This document shows positions 53,266-64,000 of a stretch of DNA of 64,000 nt, one piece after another. Made by a program: the position numbers and the translations under genes. The stretch is from positions 1 through 64,000 of the forward strand of contig NJFT01000198.1 in the NCBI GenBank assembly GCA_002221725.1, given 5' to 3'. The notes beneath the pieces are model-generated. The model worked only from the letters and a program-made list of their open reading frames with translations. It did not search any database and was not told the DNA's origin. Position 1 is the stretch's first letter. Every line of letters begins with the position of its first letter. Origin of the DNA: Scedosporium boydii. Taxonomy: Eukaryota > Ascomycota > Sordariomycetes > Microascales > Microascaceae.

Positions 53266-56200
53266 CTACCCCTCTATGATCCCTAACCCCACACCCAGCA
53301 GAGCTTGATCCCTGTCCTGCTGCGTCTGTCTAGGCTGCGTCGTCCGACCTTCCTCTTCGTTGTGCTCCATCAGCGGTCCCTGGCTCTGGGCCTCAGTCGC
53401 TTTATTGCCAAAAGACACGAAGCTACCGTTCCCAGTCAGGATCCCTCCAGACCCGGGCCCCTCGTCTTCCACCCTACTGGCGGGCCTGGACCCTGTCGCA
53501 TTGGAGATCCGGCCCGGCGACATGTGACTCAAGCGAGACGCGGGGATGCTACTGCTGAACCTCGCACGCCCGCGAATCGCGTGGCGCTCCTCCCAGTTCT
53601 TCGATGGCCCCGCGTCCGCTAGCGTCGCGAGCCTCGGCGAAGGTTCCGTTTCAATATGGGACGGCGGTCGGTCACTGAGTGGAATCGCCCTCAAGGCCGC
53701 TGGCGGGAAGGAGGAGCCAAGCGATTGCGCCGTAGGTCCTTGCCTCGAACCCATATTCGGGTTGTCGCTAGTCTGTCTGGACATTGGCTGGGATGAGTAG
53801 CCCGTCGGTCGAAGATTGACATTCCACACCGGTGATTCAACTGCGTGTGGGTTCGCTCCGATGTCAGCTGGTAGCCCGGCTCGAAGGTCCTCGTCGTTTA
53901 AGTACTCATTCGTGTGGACCTGCCAGAGAGGCGGCGCCGAGTCTCCTCTCTTCCGGCCCGTCTTGTTGCTCGGTTGGTTGCTCGACGGTGGCGATGTCGT
54001 TCCTTGTACTAGCTCTGATTTTGACATGCGGTCGTGGTGATAAGCCCAACTATCTTGACTTGGAGTGCGAATGGGCGGGCTTCCGCCGTGCGATGGCGAC
54101 TGGATGTTAGGGTCGGGGCTGAACTGCGTTGACGGCGTCATCCTCTCCGGGCGAGGAGTATCGTGCTCTCCAACCCGCACGGTACTGGCCGATGGAGACC
54201 AGGTTACATCACTCTGAGCCGCCGGACTCTTTCTCAATGCCTTGGCTAAGAACTGGAAGAAGGGTGACGCCGATTTATTCCCTCCATTCGGCAATGTTTT
54301 CGACTTTTGGTTGCCATGTGCTAACGACTGGCTGGAGGAGATTCGGAGAAGTTGTGATTTTGCCTTACTGTTCTTTGCCCGCTCCGCCTTTGCAGCCTCT
54401 ACCTCGTCTTCCGTAAGGTCCGAGGGCATGGAGTTGAACATCCTAGCTTTGGGGGGGTCGTGATCAACGTTAACGCTGACGCGGACATCGGAATATGGTC
54501 CTCCCTTCACATACCGCATCGACCCTGTTCGGTCGTGATAGCGGCGCTCCTCCATCTTCTTGACCGTCCTGTGCTTGACAAGGTCTTCCTTGGTTTTGCT
54601 CTTGAATGTTGTCTGTGGTCGAGGACGAGGAGTTCCGATGTATTCCGTGTCGGACAAATCCATATCTTCCGGTAGAGGCGGCATAGGAATCACGTTGACT
54701 TGTGGATAGGGAAACTCGTCCCAAGGATGATGACCCAAGTCGTCGTACGGTGCTGGCGATTCAAGCACCACCATCTCCTCATGAATCATCCACCCTTTTC
54801 CTTCATCCTCCTCACGGTCTGGTGTATATCGCTCAGACGTGCGCGAAGAGTCCGAATCAGAGCAGCTGCTCGAGGACATATCGAATACAGACCTTCTATC
54901 GGTGCGCCGGCTCTTGAGGTCGCTTGAAACTGCCCTTGTGAGGTTCGCGATGGATTGTTCCACCATGTCCAGCCGATCTATAACCGAGTCTCTGCAGGAT
55001 ACAAGAGCCGCGTGCTTCTTCGTGTGCCTGTCGACGTGGGCTAGGATTTGCTGTCCCTGGATTGAATATCTTCTGTAGTCCTCGGGAAGGCCAACGGCGG
55101 GGGTTCGCCGTATGCGTGAGTCAGCAACGTCGAAAGAACGGCAAAACACGGCGACTGCGCGCTCGAGCCAAAACGCAACCTCTTTTGGGGCGCCCATCTT
55201 CGTCCGGAAGAAGCGCTGGATGATGCTATGAAGCCGAAGCGTGTCTGAATGATCGGTGGCCATGCCGCGATGGCGCCTCTTACTCGGCGATGACGTCGAA
55301 GAGCTATCGTCGTCTTCATTTCGTCCGATGAGTGCGTACTTAATCAGAATACTAAGGGTGTAGTTGAGACTTCGTCGGTTAGAAGCATCGGCCGCCTTGA
55401 CTGGTGTGCGCTTGTCCAGAGCGCCGAGGCCTGCATCCACTGTTAGTAAAAGAGGGAAGACGCAGGAGTAGAGAAGAGAGAGGTTATTGAAGCACTTACC
55501 GAGCGCCAGCATCTCAACCGGAATGTTCGGAGCAAAGAATGACAGGATGTACATGAGATTAAGAGCCTCGATCGCACCACGCCGCTCGAGGTCCTGCTTC
55601 ACGTTCTCGTACGCATCAAGTGTGCCCGCCTCACGCGCATGATTGAACGCGCGCGTATACTTGCGCAGGGGTTCTCGCGTTATCTTGAGGTGCTGTCCGG
55701 CCACGTGGATCATAAGCGGAAGTCGATCCATGAGTTCTACGGCCTCTTCAGCATCGGAAAGGTCGTACTTGGAGAAAGGTGGTTGCTTCCCCATTTCCTC
55801 GAGAAGTAGTTCCTTTGCCTGCTCTTTGCTGAGAGGCCCTAGCTCCATCAGGATAGGGTTGTCGAATTTGTAGTCTCCGATGGCAGCCCTATTCGTCGAG
55901 GTATAGAGCAGACTGGTGTTCTTGGCATGAGGAATAAACGCTGCTTCACGATGGCTATCAAAGTGAATGCCGTCGAATACGATGAGCCAATCCTCAAACC
56001 TTTCGAACCAGTTCCGCACGGTGTTCACCATGCGCTTCGGATCGAGAAGGTTTTGTTTCCATGGCTCGTCGGCGGAGTCCTCAATGATCTTGGTTTTGGC
56101 AATCTTCCAGAATGCGTCTTCCATCTCCTGTTCAGACCTCGCGCGGATCCAGAAGACCCCACCCTTGTAGCTAGTACCGTACAATTGGATATACTGGCGG

Positions 56201-57920
56201 GCCAGGTGGGTTTTGCCACCGCCGGGAAGGCTCTGGAGAAGGACGGCCGACGTGCCTAGAGCCCTTCGGTTCTTATTTCTCAGGTAAGAGTGAAGCTGCG
56301 CAATTTCCTGCTCCCTGCCCTTGAAGTGTGCATTGGGCTTGAATTGGTACGGATACATGAGGAGCGGCGCTGGCTGTTTGCCCTTGGAGACTTCGGAAGG
56401 TATTTCGCTGGGCGCGGTCGCTAATGGCTCCGGAGTAACAGGTACTAGAGTCTCTTGAGCTACAAGTGTATCCTTTGGAGATAGAGGAGATGGAGGTTGA
56501 AAGCCGATAACTGAATTGATGTTAGCGGAGAAAAAGGGATTCGAGACTAGCTGGGCCATGTGCGGCATACCAGGAGTAGGCGCAGGGGAAGCGGTTCCCT
56601 ATCATAGATTAGCACGATACACATAAAGATACAGGATCGGCGAGTAACATACTAATTGCTTTGCCATCTGGTTGAGCGCGCTTATGGCTCGCGTGTTCTT
56701 CTCCTCGTCCTCGAGCGTCCACCTTGTGTGGATGAAGTCTGGTGCTTCTTGAACCCACTGTCGGATGGCGCTGGACACATTGGAGAAGCCAGGCGAGTCG
56801 GCGGTTTCAAACTTGCACATGGTTGAGTGAGTGGCCTCGATGCTGTAATAAGTCACCCCAGGGAGCTGAGGTCCTGCCGACTGAGAATCGACGACATAGT
56901 CTCTAGAAATACAGTTAGTGCAATGCCAGGTGGCGGAGATTACAAGTGTGCTGGGACACGGAGACGTAGGTATAAGTACGAGACGGGAGACTTACACTGT
57001 ATATTTGAGGTCTGTCTTCTTGTTTTCGCGCACCATATGAATCTTGAAACGCTGGTAGATGTCGAGGAAGTGATTGTTAATCTCCTGCAGCACGACATTG
57101 TCTTTCTTCAGCGTTTTGAGAAGGACGGGTTCCGAGTCGAGAAGCTTCTTCGGTAAGGCCCCAGACATGGCCTGTAGGACGCGGGCCCACGGGGCCAAGC
57201 TAGAGCCGGTATGCGGTGTACCCAGGAAGATTATTCCATAGGTAGAGATGTAGATGGAGCGCTGGATCTCAAGGTCCGGGTCCCTGAGATCATTGGAATA
57301 TAGAAGCGCTCTCTTTACCAGGATCCCGCCAAGGCTGTGGCAGACCCAAATAATGGGATTCCTAGCTGTACCGGCATCTCGCCGGTGGGTTGTGAGGGAA
57401 GTGACGAGGTCTTGGGCATGTTGGTAGATAAAGTTCTCGGACGGGGAGCTATCCTTGGTCCACGACGCGACATCTGCATTGTATCCGTACACGATTACAT
57501 TGGCGGGAGTGTGGATAAGCGAAGGTACTAGGAGCTGGAGCGGCCAGAACACATTGTTTTTGGCAGTCCAGGTATGGTCGGGGCTGCCGTTGAGACCGTG
57601 AACGAATACGATGTCGGCGGTGGCGCCCGGATGGGTATAGACCGCGGTGGTCTCGAATCGCTTGATGAGTTTCGGGTTTAGAGACGCCTAGGATGCCATG
57701 TCAGAGAGGCTGGAGTGGTAGAAATACAAAAATATAAAAGATTCAAAAAGGCTGCACTGCCAGCTTGTCCACTTGAAGATCGAAGACTGGCTCAAGATTT
57801 CGGAGAAAGCAGAAGGTGGTCTAGTATTGGGGGCTGCAAGACGCGATCACGAAGCGGGGAGTGAGGGGAAAGCAAGGGGGGTAGCTTCGGCTATCACAGA
57901 TATAAGAAGAAACCTACCAT
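53266..57920 (-). CDS. NLR-like protein: alpha/beta-hydrolase domain plus NB-ARC NTPase
   Basis: Five exons (minus strand): ATG alone at 57920-57918, then 57687-56996, 56902-56653, 56598-55500 and 55439-53266. They join to 4218 bases, giving 1405 residues. The N-terminal serine-hydrolase fold has DIVFVHGLNGSPDHTW (oxyanion HG at 31-32) and the nucleophile elbow WVCHSLGGILVKRAL (Ser119), then IIFLGTPHTGSS; this is the SesB/lipase-like effector domain of fungal NLRs. After a linker, the NTPase has FKGREQEI, Walker A LPGGGKTH (439-445) and FDGIHFDSHREAA, then NB-ARC/winged-helix text (LMDRLPLMIHVAGQHL). The last 700 residues are low-complexity, rich in Ser, Pro, Arg and Asp, with no TPR or ankyrin repeats seen. 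Such proteins act in heterokaryon incompatibility or immunity. The intron at 55440-55499 is 60 bases and in frame without stops. The ATG-only exon is inferred from ATG|GTAGGT and an acceptor at 57688. Confidence 0.85.
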
Positions 57921-60900
57921 ATTAGAAGAGGCAGGGAGTTATTCGGTGGGGGCATCATTCGTCTCGATTTATAAAGAGGTAAGGGCCCGAGTAAAATAAA
58001 GTAAGTCCGGGTCTGATGCAAAGATGGTTGTACTAGGCTTCAAGAGCTGGAGCTCTAAACGATTATTTAGAAGGATGCGTAGATGCGGGAGAGAAAAGAA
58101 CTAATTTAGCTCGCAGGGTGACAACTCATTACAACAATGCAGAAGGATTCCGGGGTGGAAGACGGGGTTTATATTATGCTGCAGGGGGCAGTGCCCTTGG
58201 ACCTATATAGGGCGACGCGGGTCAGCCCAGCCCAGCCCGCTGAGGCGAGTCCTAATCTGCGGCTCTGAGAAGAATAACCATTCAAGTGAGACCAAATGCC
58301 GGTCGGAAAGTGAAGTCGAAATTGCACGCCCATTTGTGCGCGCGCAACGAAGATCGATTGATCCAAAACCGCAAGTCGAAGGCTCGTCGGCGGCGGCTTT
58401 GCAAGTCGCATAATTAGGAGGCGAACAGGATCACCGGCGATTCTCGAGACTTCTCGATTGGCAGACAAATTTTCAAGTTAGGCTCCCATCATTTCGCATC
58501 CCAAGTATTACGAAGCAGGGGGGCATCTCAAGGGACACTTGTGCGACGAAGCATCCAAGTGCTCCGGTCCAGTGAATCATGTGGACTGCGAGTCTGTCGA
58601 GAACTTCGTCGACGGGGGGGCAACAGCCAGGGCAAACACACACCTGATGGGAAATGTCAGGACTCCTCGGCGACCTCTGTTGACGTGTCCTTCAAAATCT
58701 CGAGAATGAATCGATTTGATTCGGTACTTTTATTTCCTCCTTTATTCTCTCTGGAAGAAGGGGCAAAGCCACTACCAAAGTGTACGTGTAGGAGGTGTGT
58801 GTGAGAGAGTGTGTGTGCACGCAAGAAAGGGTCACGATTCCCTCCAAAGCCAATGATCTGGGAGCAGTATGGTCCGGCGGGGAGGCTACCCGCCCGGTTA
58901 TCCAGTCACACAGAGACCGCGAAGTTGCTATTCTCAGTGCTCGTATTGGCCGTACCGCTCTGCCGGGATTTGGAGTCGATTTCCGGGTCGATTTCTCCCC
59001 TTTTTTCTTTTTCTTCCATGGCAATGACAGTGAGGCGAGGACCAGGACGACTTGTGATCAAGCCGAACGATTCGCTCGCCCGTGGCATGAGGATCAAGTC
59101 CAAACATCATATTTAGACGAGTTAAACTCAGCAGGGACAGGCGTTTAGACAGCCCTGCGGGAAACAGGGCAAGAAAACGAATGGCAGCACCCTCCATCAA
59201 TTTTTTTTCACAGGGATCGGGACTAGACCCTAGTTAGTGATTCATGTGGTGTGGTTACTGGCAAGCGCTCCGCCCCGTTGTGATCCAATCGTGGATGATG
59301 CTGGGCACACTGAAAAGAATCAAATCAGTTGCGGGCACTCACTTTCTGAAACATTCAGCGCGACCGATTCCTTCGTGGTGCCCAACTCCCACCGCTTTTG
59401 GCCATCTTCTACCCTGCGCCCCGAACCGAGGGTCCAACCCCGCAGTTCCATCAATGATCTTCGAGGACGGGACTGTCAGTCTCGCTCAACTTGATTGATT
59501 GATAGATGTGTGAGGTGTGAGTGGATTCACTGCGGTAATACCACCACCCTCCTGCATATCCGCTGCCGGTCCGCTTGTCATCCAGAGCCGGGTTCATATT
59601 AAGATATCAACTAATAATACGAAGTACAACAGGAAGCAGAATTTCAGCCTCCACACAGTATAGGACAGCAGCCATTTGAGACTGGAGAGGGCCCCCCATT
59701 GTTGCTCGAGGGGATCGATTAGTAATCCACACCAGGCAATTTGTTTTCGTCACAGGTGTGGAATGCGCCTCCTTCATCTGAACGAAGTAATAAGATATAA
59801 GATGGACCTTCTGTTCTCGGAAGCGAGCCTCATTAATCGGCTGGCACAAATTGATTGCAGCTGGCAGTCGCATCGGTTGCTGAAAAAGGCAAGTGCGATC
59901 TGATGCCGAGCCTCGCCAAGTTGTGGATGGTGTGAATGTGCCTTGCGGGGAGTAAGCAAATTAATTTGGAAGCCTAGATGGCCTCGAATGTCAGCTGCAT
60001 CCACGATCTTCTGAATACGAACTAACATCAAAGCTGGCATCAAGAGATGCCTTGATGGTGTCCTCGAAGTCGAGGCTTCCGTGGCCTTGTTCTTGTCCTT
60101 CACTTGTTTCAGGTTGTTCGTAATAACAGCACAATTCCGGTAAGGCACCGGTCACTTCGAGTTCGATCCCAATTGCACATCTATTTCCATCCGAGGATGT
60201 GATCGTTCTCAGATAGTCTTCTCAACAGGCGGCCGGAAGAATTGATACACTCGCCCAGTGGGAACTGACTCACGCGCAAGTGGGCAACGCCACTCTATAA
60301 AGCTTGCGCGGCTCTCACGATCTTGTCGCCCAGCCAACACCGGGAGTTATTAATTTATATGGATATCCAGGCTCCTCTCCTTGCGAGGCTGGCCAGCATC
60401 GCCCGACGGTGGTGGGCACGGGTTTTGCATTTTGGCAGAGCCTCCTCAGACTGCCGGCTTTCACAAGTGTTTTTACAAAGCAAGCGACGAAAGCGAAGTT
60501 GCTCGAAGCACATGGCCCTCCTCAATTTTCTGCGCGTACGTGTCGAACTCAGAGCGCCCCGGCAGGCTGTCGAACCCATTCGTTCAGGGGCCCTACTCTT
60601 CAGCTGGCATCAACCATCGAATGATGATGCCGAATCGAGAATGCGCTAATAGCTGGCAATGGACAGGGAGAAATCAACACGGCGAAAGCCTTAATCGCCG
60701 AGAATCCTGATCCGCCTACCCTTTGAGAGGATTGCGGCCTCTAGTATTGCTCTGCTGTCGAGGGTGCCCAATATTATGGCGCGGTAGATTCTCCAAACTC
60801 TTGAGCAGGATCGTTAAGCAGAGTGCCTAGGAACAACAGCCCCGAATAACTCACGAGAAGAGGGACACGGGGAGTTTCCCATTTACTCTGTCCTCCAACC

Positions 60901-63081
60901 GCTTTTGCTGCAGAGTGCCTTCTCCTCTCTTTAAACTCCCCATCTTCTTCGCCTCCGGGTAGAGCGGCATATTGTCGACTCGTAAGACGCCCAAAGCTGT
61001 AAGGTGTTTGGTGAGGAGCTCGAGTACCTATCTGAGGGCATGGTGGTCGATGTCTCTAGCTCTGGCCGTTTCGCTGATATATTGTGGCATCCACGAGGCT
61101 ATCTCTTGAAGTGAATACGTCTCCATACTTGGAAAAGAAGACGCGAACAGCATGTGTCTCTTCCGTTTTAGCCAGGCGTGTATCAGTGAGCTCACTGAGC
61201 CTGGGCAACTGTGATCATGAATCAACCAAATAAGTTAACTTCGTAAACTCGAACTTGTGATTCTAGTGCTGGTCTCGCGAGGAAAGCATTTCGGACACAT
61301 CAAAAGCGTCGCCATAATGCAACCATAAGAACCTTACTCTTTGTAATCGACCAGTGATGATGGTTCCCCTGACCCTCATCCATTCTCCGCTGCGCTGCGC
61401 AAGGCGAATAAGACCTCGGTAATCCCCTCTGCCAGTTCGCTCCCCACATTAGGCAACACAACGTTGATGTTCCCTCGAGACACGCGATTGCCACGTTCAT
61501 TTCCGTCTCTTCATCAGACGAGTGGACAATCGTTCCCCGGTTTCCGAGAGTGCGAATCCCTGGATTTTCTGAGGACCAAACGTTTAATGAACAGGGATTG
61601 AGCCTGTCAACACCAAACAGCTGCTCCTCCCGTTAGCACCCTAATTTCTTCGTTCTCCGAGTTCGATTTCTTCTCCGGGGTAATGAACTTCGTATGCTTC
61701 CAATCCTACCAGTTGACACAAATGGGGAAGAGATCCCGAGAAGTACAAATAATCAAAGAAGTTCCCGTCATTTTCTAGGCTCGCGCGGGAAGCTGAGATT
61801 TAGCCTTTCTACGAAGTACGCACTAATCCGCTTCAAGACGAACGCTCGACCATAATTCAAGCTTAATTCGAGTCATATTCCAACACTGCAAATAATGTGA
61901 ATAATACCGCGCTGGGCGCCGGGAGATGAACGAGCGACACACAGACCCATCACTAGTTTCCTTCGTCGTTGGATGCTTCATGGGACAGGCTCTAGGCCTA
62001 AGCCGGAAGGGGAATCGCACAACCACTTCAAGCCCGTCGCCCTGTGAGGACAACACCACTAGCCCTCTCGTCGCGAGCTCCGAGCGCGGCGACATCAATC
62101 ATGTCCCGTCCCCATGAGCTGATGACGAGGACTTTGTATAAGGACAGGACCAAGCTGTCAATCTCGCGTATTCCTTCCTTCGAAGGTCCCGTAAAACATT
62201 GAAAATGCGCACTCAATTGACGTCTGGGACTATCATCAGGAAATGAGCGGATGTGAATCATTAATGGACTAGGCGCTGAAGGGTGCAGGGGAGTGAGGGA
62301 ATCGGAATCGCTCCGATAAACCTAACTTCGACCTTCCCTTTCTCCAAGTTCGCAGGAAGAGAGTCACCTTCGGCTAATGACGCAGGAATGCACGAGTCCA
62401 GTGCAGTGTAGTGTAGCATTGTCACAAAAGAATCTACTCTGTCAACGCGACAGAAATCTGACTTTCCCCGTCCCGTCCCCGAACCAATAGTCCCTCCGTA
62501 TGGCCAGGCGTAGGGACCGAGCAGCGCGCCACGGGATCCCTGCCCGAGCTGATGGATGGGTAGCTTTCCCCAATCTTCTCTCGCTCCATTGATGTCGCAC
62601 CCTATCTTCACTCCATTCCGCCCTGCGACATCGTCTGAGCGCCGCCGCCAACAGGTGTGGCACGATGAACTGGGCGTCGGAACTCTCGCCGCAAGAAGTG
62701 CTCAATGGTTCGAAGGGGGGACCGTGGTACTGTTTCCGGTGTGATGCGCCTTGGCAAATTTTAAACAACGAACAGATGAACTCGAGGATGAAAGTTCGGG
62801 ACAAGCTCCGCGGATGCGACGCAACAGTTTCCACGCACACCCCCCCTTCACCAAAATTGCATCTTTCGTTCCCGCAGGATCGAAAACAGAAGCGTTCGAA
62901 ATGCTCTCCGGACTTTAATATACTTGCTGCACACCCCCTGGCCCTAGAGCCTGAGAAGAAGAAACAATCGTTTTGATTTCTTGCACAAACTTCAATTCTA
63001 GACTTTTCACCCCACTCTTCCCTCGCCTGCGGCGAATGTTCGTCTCTCTGCCGACTTCTGGCGAGGATTGCCTTTGCAAAG
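57921..63081. other. Long intergenic region, no gene recognised
   Basis: Five kb without a supportable gene. Plus- and minus-strand frames are short. The most protein-like is minus 61028-61225 (LIHAWLKRKRHMLFASSFPS, MPQYISETARARDIDHH), followed by 61300-61500; both lack family text and joinable exons. A TTTTTTTTC tract lies at about 59201. I saw no RNA gene. The first 250 bases are the NB-ARC promoter. Confidence 0.45.
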
Positions 63082-64000
63082 ATGGAGAGTCTAAGATCGT
63101 TAAGGATCTTCCATCTCGTGAGGGACATGGCGTCCTTCGAGAGTGAGGACCGGGGGCCGAGGACCTACTTTCTCATCTGGAACTTGTTAGCCATGTCAAT
63201 TGGTGCTGTCGCTGTGAGGGAATACAGGAATGCGAGGATACCGGCGAGAAATCAACAATCGTGGGCAACGTGGGCGGCATTGGTCTCGAGTGTGAGTTGA
63301 TTTTTATCATTTTCTTTTATTAAATTTATTTCTTCTACCTGTCCTCTTGACGTCTCCGCGTCATGAAAAGCATCAAATCCAGTTGACGCTTTATACGCCT
63401 CTCAACAACACCATTCAACAACGGAGGAATAACGGAAAAGAAAGAAAGAAAGAAAGAAGAGAAGAAAGGGAGAAAACTAAACAATCGCACCAGGCAATGC
63501 TCCTCCTCTCCTGCGTCCTCTCCTCCCGCGCCATCTCCCTCGGCCACGGCAAACACGCCTCCACCCACTCCCGCGAAACCCTCCTCTCCATCGCCGTCGT
63601 CTCCCGCCTCGCCGACATGTTCGTCACCCTCTCCATCTTCTGGAGCAAGCTGTTCGTCGTCGCCGTTCTCCAGCCCAACGTCCCCTCCGTATCGCGCCGG
63701 CGCAAGATTCTCGATGTTGTCGTCGCGTTGTCGGCGCTGGGTATGGCGGCTGCCATTGTGCTGGCGAGTATCCCTGTGGACAAGGTGTATTGTCCTATGG
63801 GTGGGGATTCTTGCGTTTCGTTGGGGAGTTTTGTTACGGCGGCAAGGTTGTTGGCGTGTAAGTTGATATTTGGGTATTTGAATGGTTGCTGGTGCTGACA
63901 AGGAGCAGTTTTCTCTCTTATTTTGAACATAGTTCTCGTGTTGATAGCGACAAGCATTGCTGTCCGGATTTCACTCGAGCCAAAGGAGAGAATCGGGGCC
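63082..64000 (+). CDS. Multi-pass membrane protein, 3' truncated by window end
   Basis: Exons 63082-63291, 63494-63857 and 63909 onward are joined by GT-AG introns (GTGAGT...ACCAG and GTAAGT...GAGCAG) in matching phase. The 222 residues inside the window include at least four hydrophobic segments: FLIWNLLAMSIGAVAV, AMLLLSCVLSS, MFVTLSIFWSKLFVVAVL, VVVALSALGMAAAIVLASI and FSLILNIVLVLIATSIAV. This is the layout of the fungal integral-membrane (rhodopsin-like or DUF-type) families. No catalytic motif is visible and the C-terminus is missing, so the family stays open. The first intron contains an AAAGA-type tandem repeat. Confidence 0.7.
63435..63480 (+). repeat. GAAA simple repeat inside an intron
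   Basis: A run of AAAGAAAGAAAGAAAG with GAAGAGAAGAAAGG following, within the first intron of the membrane-protein gene. A microsatellite. Confidence 0.75.

Noticed and set aside
60150..60162. GTTCGATCCC, a tRNA T-loop-like stretch
   Set aside because: The flanking bases cannot form the T-arm stem and no anticodon or acceptor arms are seen, so this is not a tRNA.
62442..63128. A 228-codon minus-strand open frame upstream of the membrane-protein gene
   Set aside because: It overlaps the start of a better supported plus-strand gene, has a shuffled Arg/Ser/Cys-rich composition and no motif.
63335..63957. Minus-strand open frames of 180-188 codons across the membrane-protein gene
   Set aside because: They are antisense shadows of the plus-strand exons, which show hydrophobic segments and correct splice phases.
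1..64000. CRISPR arrays, bacterial operons, rRNA operons
   Set aside because: Nothing with regularly spaced repeats of that kind, nor any bacterial or rRNA-like sequence, is visible; the window is a fungal nuclear sequence.

Overview
The window comes from a filamentous ascomycete (Pezizomycotina-type) nuclear genome. Nearly every gene is split by short GT-AG introns of about 50-110 bases. The protein families are fungal: Zn2Cys6 regulators, fungal STAND/NLR-like proteins, a CorA-like protein with a fungal architecture, and an amadoriase-type flavoenzyme. Exon joins were worked out by hand, and for most genes the exon lengths sum to a multiple of three with conserved protein text across each junction. 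The species cannot be named from the sequence.

Layout. (1) Bases 1-1177 hold the 3' part of a CorA-like membrane protein. (2) Bases 2.0-11.4 kb form a compact block that looks like a catabolic or small specialised cluster: a 12-exon UNC93-like transporter (minus), a 7-exon FAD oxidoreductase of the fructosyl-amino-acid oxidase (amadoriase) family (plus), an aldo-keto reductase (minus) and a Zn2Cys6 regulator (plus). A perfect 19-bp element lies upstream of the transporter and again between the reductase and regulator genes. A related 26-bp tandem array sits in the reductase promoter. (3) Bases 12.0-16.6 kb hold a frameshifted nucleotidyltransferase-like gene, an unrecognised single-exon gene and a second Zn2Cys6 regulator. 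(4) Bases 17.4-18.15 kb encode a small secreted, four-cysteine protein. (5) Bases 22.9-24.2 kb encode phosphoserine aminotransferase, the one clear housekeeping gene, with a Gcn4/CPC1-type site upstream. (6) Bases 18-22.8 kb and 24.5-30 kb are gene-poor, with SNF2-like helicase relics and two convergent LTR remnants. (7) Bases 30.1-33.2 kb encode a NACHT-type STAND protein. (8) Bases 33.3-52.5 kb are a roughly 20-kb island without any gene I would call intact. It carries ghost coding segments, nearly all on the minus strand, interrupted by TGA/TAG codons and frame changes, including two SNF2-like fragments and one SF1 (UPF1/AAA_12-like) helicase fragment. (9) Bases 53.3-57.9 kb encode a 1405-residue NLR-like protein (alpha/beta-hydrolase plus NB-ARC). 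(10) Bases 58-63 kb show no recognisable gene. (11) From 63.08 kb to the window end runs the 5' part of a multi-pass membrane protein.

How the genes may work together. In the 2-11.4 kb block, a transporter, an amadoriase (which would release an amino acid plus a reactive dicarbonyl sugar and peroxide), an aldo-keto reductase (able in principle to reduce such a dicarbonyl) and a local regulator with shared promoter elements make a coherent unit for using glycated amino acids. A role in a small natural-product pathway is the main alternative. The two NLR-like genes at 30 and 53 kb bracket the decayed island, which suggests a rapidly evolving self/non-self recognition region with relics of repeat-inactivated elements.
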